Of a stretch of DNA of 64,000 bases, positions 60,976 to 64,000 are shown one piece after another (position 1 is the first letter of the stretch; each line of letters begins with the position of its first letter). The stretch lies in contig JANTGM010000020.1 of NCBI GenBank assembly GCA_024762925.1, positions 1 through 64,000 of the forward strand, in the 5' to 3' direction. A model generated the notes under the pieces. That model searched no databases. It was not told the DNA's origin and worked only from the letters and a program-made list of their open reading frames with translations. The DNA comes from Kofleriaceae bacterium (GTDB lineage Bacteria; Myxococcota_A; Polyangia; Haliangiales; Haliangiaceae). The position numbers and the translations under genes are program-made.

Positions 60976-62521
60976 GTCTGAGAATTACTTCCTCGTTCTT
61001 GAGGACTTCTAGGGAAAATGGTCGCTGGGCGCCCTCTACAGAGAAACGCCCCACGACAGGGCATGCGGGGACATCGTCGATGCGGAACGTGCCTGCGGCG
61101 ACAGGCACCAAGAGCGTTTGCATCGGCATGGAGAGTTCATCCGCGCGCGCCGCTTCCTCACCCAAATCAAAGACGCACTGGTAACGCATTTCGAAAGAGC
61201 CATTCGCGATTCCCGTGGCACTGCCGATGATGGCACCAACCCCACCGAGGCGAAGCGGAACGCCCGTGCTTGGCACATCGACAAGTGCGAGGGTGGCTCC
61301 TTTACCCGGCATGTAGACTGAGAGTTGGTAGGGGCCGTTGGGCACGGAGAAGAACGCAAACTCCCCTTGAGCATCAGCGCGCTCCTGCTGCGTCGCACCT
61401 CCGGGGTCAAGGCCAAAGAGATCCACAAAGGCAAACGCTACAGGCTCCCCATCGGCGTCGGTGACAGTTCCCGTGAGACTGGCGGTTGCGTCAGGGATAA
61501 CAAAGATCGCATCGGTGTAGTGCTCGCCATCTGCACATCGAAATTCTTGGTCCTCGCTTGGCGGGCTCTTCCACGGCCAAGCGCGCAGCGTCACAAGTCC
61601 TTCGCGGTCCATGGCGAAGCGCACTTTGCCATGGTGGATTTCTCCAATCGGGGTGTAGCTACCATCATAGCGCTTTTGCTCGAAGGAACCGCTGAGTACC
61701 AACTCACCATCGCTGTCGACTACCTGTCCTTCCACGATGCAGCCCGCGGTAAGAACGATGTCTCTCTCCAACACTTCACCCGCGCGAAGGTACGCGGAAT
61801 TTCTACTCGCCATCGCGGCATAGCGCTCGTGGTTTGCCTCTAGTTGCACCGAGCCTGCAGGTAAGAGAAGTTCGTAGGATCCGCTGCCGTCACTCTCTGT
61901 CACATCACTGCCGGAAATGACGCGAAGCTCTCCTGGCGCTTTTCCCGCGACGACAGCACCCGAGATCGAGTAGCCATCTTTGTCCATGACTCGACCTCGA
62001 ATGTGTGCGCCAGGGGTTAGGCTCAAATGAACCGAGGCTTGGTCGCGAAAGACACCCACCATCGGTGCAATGCCTTCGCGTGGCATTGCTACGGCGGCCG
62101 CTGACACAGGCCCAGGCAATCGCTTTGCCGCCGCTCGCGCCACCGCGACATAGCCCTCCGCCTGCGCATAGCTTCGGTACAAGCCCGGCATCAGCTCCGC
62201 TCGGTAGTTTCCCGCACCATCGCAAAGAACGCTGCTCTCCCCGCTTGGGCCCGTGAACAAAACTTCCGCTCCCGCGATTGGCTCACCACTGTGGCGATCA
62301 CGCACCGTTCCGCTGATGATGACGGTGCCAATAGTGCGTGCGGCAACCATGCTAAAGGCGCGGGCCAGGCCATTGATGTCTTTGCGCAAGCGGTCCTTTG
62401 TGGGCTGGTGAACCGTAGACGTTGCTGATGTCGCTTTTTTCTTCGGCTTTGAATCTGGCGGCCACAAGAAATACAAGACCAGCGCAAGAACCACCGCGGA
62501 ACCACCGAGGAGTGAACGCAT
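60956..62521 (-). CDS. Membrane-anchored protein with carboxypeptidase-regulatory-like domains
   Basis: The protein has 521 residues. One N-terminal membrane helix (about 5-20, MRSLLGGSAVVLALVLYFLW) followed by Lys-rich linker. At least four beta-sandwich units of the CarboxypepD_reg type are seen, each opening like GTVRDRHSGEPIAGAEVLFT, GRVMDKDGYSISGAVVAGKA, GTVTDADGEPVAFAFVDLFG. Such domains bind or present extracellular partners. It lies 38 bases after the PP2C gene on the same strand, suggesting one operon. Confidence 0.8.
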   Translation of the reverse strand: MRSLLGGSAVVLALVLYFLWPPDSKPKKKATSATSTVHQPTKDRLRKDINGLARAFSMVAARTIGTVIISGTVRDRHSGEPIAGAEVLFTGPSGESSVLCDGAGNYRAELMPGLYRSYAQAEGYVAVARAAAKRLPGPVSAAAVAMPREGIAPMVGVFRDQASVHLSLTPGAHIRGRVMDKDGYSISGAVVAGKAPGELRVISGSDVTESDGSGSYELLLPAGSVQLEANHERYAAMASRNSAYLRAGEVLERDIVLTAGCIVEGQVVDSDGELVLSGSFEQKRYDGSYTPIGEIHHGKVRFAMDREGLVTLRAWPWKSPPSEDQEFRCADGEHYTDAIFVIPDATASLTGTVTDADGEPVAFAFVDLFGLDPGGATQQERADAQGEFAFFSVPNGPYQLSVYMPGKGATLALVDVPSTGVPLRLGGVGAIIGSATGIANGSFEMRYQCVFDLGEEAARADELSMPMQTLLVPVAAGTFRIDDVPACPVVGRFSVEGAQRPFSLEVLKNEEVILRLSTSSP

Positions 62522-62559
62522 GGACCTACAATGACAAATCGAGGGAAGCGCGCAAGCTA

Positions 62560-63330
62560 TTACGAAACTTCGACTGCGACCGCTGTGATGTTGTCTTTGC
62601 CGCCTCGATTGTTGGCCAAAGAGATTGCCGCGTAGACTCCAGTTCCCAGGTCGCCTTCACTGAGCAGGTCGGCTACTTCGGAGTCGTCGTGGAAGTACCC
62701 ATGTAGACCGTCGGAACAGAGCAGAAAACGATCACCTGATTGCACATCCAAATCCACGGTATCGATTTGCACATGGTCTTTGTGTCCAACCGCTCGCGTG
62801 ATGACGTTCTTTCCCTTTGCGGTCTCCGCTTCCTCTGGAGTTATCAGACCGTGCTTTAGCTTGTAGTTGATTAAGGTGTGATCCTCGGTGACCTGTAGGA
62901 CCTCACCATTTCGCAATCGATAAACGCGGCTATCGCCAACGTGCGCGGCATAGCAGGAGCGTGGCCCGATAAGGAGCGCCGAAATCGTTGTCGACATTCC
63001 GCGCTTCTCGGGATCGAGTTCGGCCATGCCAAAGATCATGTAGCAGGCAGATTGCACACCGCTCTCAAGAAGGCGTCGGATTTCCCAGCGCGCTTCCGGA
63101 TCACCAGCTTCGACATCGGTAAAGAGGGCCTGCAATTCTTGTTGAGAGCGAAGCACCCAAAGCTGCAATTGTTCGGCAGCCTCCTGTGAGGCAACTTCAC
63201 CTTTTGCATGGCCGCCAACACCATCGGCAACAACGTAGAAACCCAAGCTGTCGTCCGCGAAGAAAGCATCTTCGTTGTGCGAACGTTTGCGTCCAGGGTC
63301 ACTCAACGCAGCGGATGTGGTTCGGAACAT
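62560..63330 (-). CDS. PP2C-type Ser/Thr phosphatase
   Basis: The protein has 256 residues from the ATG at 63330 (MFRTTSAALSDPGRKRSHNE), with an earlier start giving a foreign leader. It is a compact PrpC/Stp-type phosphatase: Asp in HNEDAFF (about 22), VADGVGGHAKG, GDSRVYRL, LLCSDGLHGYF, GGKDNITAV. All metal aspartates present. It would reverse Ser/Thr kinase phosphorylation, possibly of the kinase at 42978. First gene of a short operon with 62521; divergent from a STAS-like gene. Confidence 0.94.
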   Translation of the reverse strand: MFRTTSAALSDPGRKRSHNEDAFFADDSLGFYVVADGVGGHAKGEVASQEAAEQLQLWVLRSQQELQALFTDVEAGDPEARWEIRRLLESGVQSACYMIFGMAELDPEKRGMSTTISALLIGPRSCYAAHVGDSRVYRLRNGEVLQVTEDHTLINYKLKHGLITPEEAETAKGKNVITRAVGHKDHVQIDTVDLDVQSGDRFLLCSDGLHGYFHDDSEVADLLSEGDLGTGVYAAISLANNRGGKDNITAVAVEVS

Positions 63331-63410
63331 GAGACTACATAGTAGGCAAGGCAGACACAGGGTCGCAAGCATCCTGGTCTCAGATAGGGAATCGAACTAC
63401 GCTGGGTGTC

Positions 63411-64000
63411 ATGCACAGCGGGCACAACTACGATGGCTTGGTCAATCTGCTGGCAGATCCGACACACACACTGGCGCTGTGGGCTGAGGCGTTCACCCAA
63501 AGTCCAATGCGGCTGCCCCACAAAATCGACTCGGAGTCCCTGATAGCAACGCTTGAGCCGATAACAGACGCTTTGGCCGATGTGGTGGCTCCTGACCGAG
63601 AGGGCAATTGTCGCGAGCCGCGTTTTCATCCCGGTGCTCAAGAGCTTCGCGAGGTGGAAAAGGCTGTCTCCTTTGCAGCAGCAAACCTGGCGGTGGCTGG
63701 GTTTTCTGGGTTTGACGTGGGTGCCTTGTTGTTTAGTTTGCGGGATGTGATCTGCGCCCCGATCGGTGGGACAGCATTGACTGAGATGCAAGCGTACATG
63801 GAGTGGTTGGTCGTGCTCGCCGCCGACTCGCTTGCAACTGGACGTGAGCAGGCCGCGATTGAACGCTGGCATAACCAGCTAGATGAGGGCACGCCACTCA
63901 TCATGATTACCCCCCAGCTTCCAGCGGTTCTCTTTGTCTGCCAACCGGATCGCCGAGTCATTGCGAGTGTCTTTGGTCGACTCTTGCTGACCATCGTTCG
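63411..64000 (+). CDS. RsbR/STAS-like signalling protein (cut by right edge)
   Basis: A frame from the ATG at 63411 runs open to the window end (196 residues so far). It starts MHSGHNYDGLVNLLADPTHT. A helical N-terminal region resembling RsbRD sensors (AANLAVAGFSGFDVGALLFS, MEWLVVLAADSL) is followed by what looks like the start of a STAS domain (EGTPLIMITPQLPAVLFVCQ, VIASVFGRLLLTIV). No signal peptide. It is divergent from the PP2C at 63330, a combination that suggests a partner-switch unit. Confidence 0.6.
   Translation, partial: MHSGHNYDGLVNLLADPTHTLALWAEAFTQSPMRLPHKIDSESLIATLEPITDALADVVAPDREGNCREPRFHPGAQELREVEKAVSFAAANLAVAGFSGFDVGALLFSLRDVICAPIGGTALTEMQAYMEWLVVLAADSLATGREQAAIERWHNQLDEGTPLIMITPQLPAVLFVCQPDRRVIASVFGRLLLTIV

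Overview
The window is gene-dense chromosomal DNA, mid-GC by eye, from what looks like a Myxococcota-type (former deltaproteobacterial) Gram-negative bacterium. The signs are AgmX/PglI-like and MopE-like secreted proteins, many lipoproteins with short signal peptides, a large Ser/Thr kinase with ATPase and TPR regions, two PP2C phosphatases, peptidoglycan synthases and a PAS histidine kinase. Assignment below phylum level is not possible by eye. Genes are tightly packed: many start/stop overlaps (ATGA, GTGA, TAATG), and several convergent pairs overlap at their 3' ends.

Layout. 1-3444: the end of an IS3-family element, then a divergent pair (TPR/beta-barrel protein and a glycosidase-like lipoprotein) that looks like exopolysaccharide handling. 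3441-6674: a minus-strand three-gene PP2C phosphatase module with small helical proteins, next to a CheY-like regulator. 6706-8564: pepP coupled to kptA. 8615-11275: a decay zone with a frameshifted ankyrin gene, a (TC)11 tract, yhbY, a broken tyrosine recombinase and a toxin-antitoxin pair whose toxin is truncated. 11228-18803: radA, a nest of small repeat elements, an outer-membrane protein, two secreted proteins and nagZ. 19045-27787: a minus-strand operon DUF4175-like / peptidase / MoxR / DUF58 / BatA-like. 27949-40126: an ECF sigma / anti-sigma pair, an AsmA-GT51 fusion, a TrmH-type methyltransferase, PBP1A, an FG-GAP-like protein, a solute-binding protein and an NtrY-like kinase. 40123-49796: CDP-alcohol phosphotransferase, TerB-like and CobS-like proteins, the Ser/Thr kinase, a PAS kinase, Smr, DUF938 and metallo-beta-lactamase proteins. 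50151-55851: ABC1 kinase, a DUF4266/DUF3570 locus, an AgmX-like lipoprotein and a HEAT/TPR protein. 55963-64000: folE, mutY, groEL, groES, a thioredoxin-like ferredoxin, secreted proteins, a second PP2C and a STAS-like protein cut by the right edge.

The strongest non-gene signal is a family of 160-177 bp elements with terminal inverted repeats, present at about 12685, 38213 and 51524. They look like non-autonomous IS630-type MITEs (TA duplication, CTAG-like targets). Each sits on or next to the TAG stop codon of a gene. Removing the 38213 copy leaves a solute-binding-protein stop codon one base from the start codon of a histidine kinase, so the element appears to have split an operon. A second dispersed repeat (about 125 bp, at 11094 and 18919) and a third inverted-repeat element (12862-13015) show the same preference for gene ends.

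Functionally the window leans towards the cell envelope (two GT51 synthases, nagZ, sigma/anti-sigma, the MoxR operon, outer-membrane proteins) and signalling (two PP2Cs, a Ser/Thr kinase, two histidine kinases, RsbR/STAS-like proteins). No rRNA, tRNA or CRISPR array was seen.
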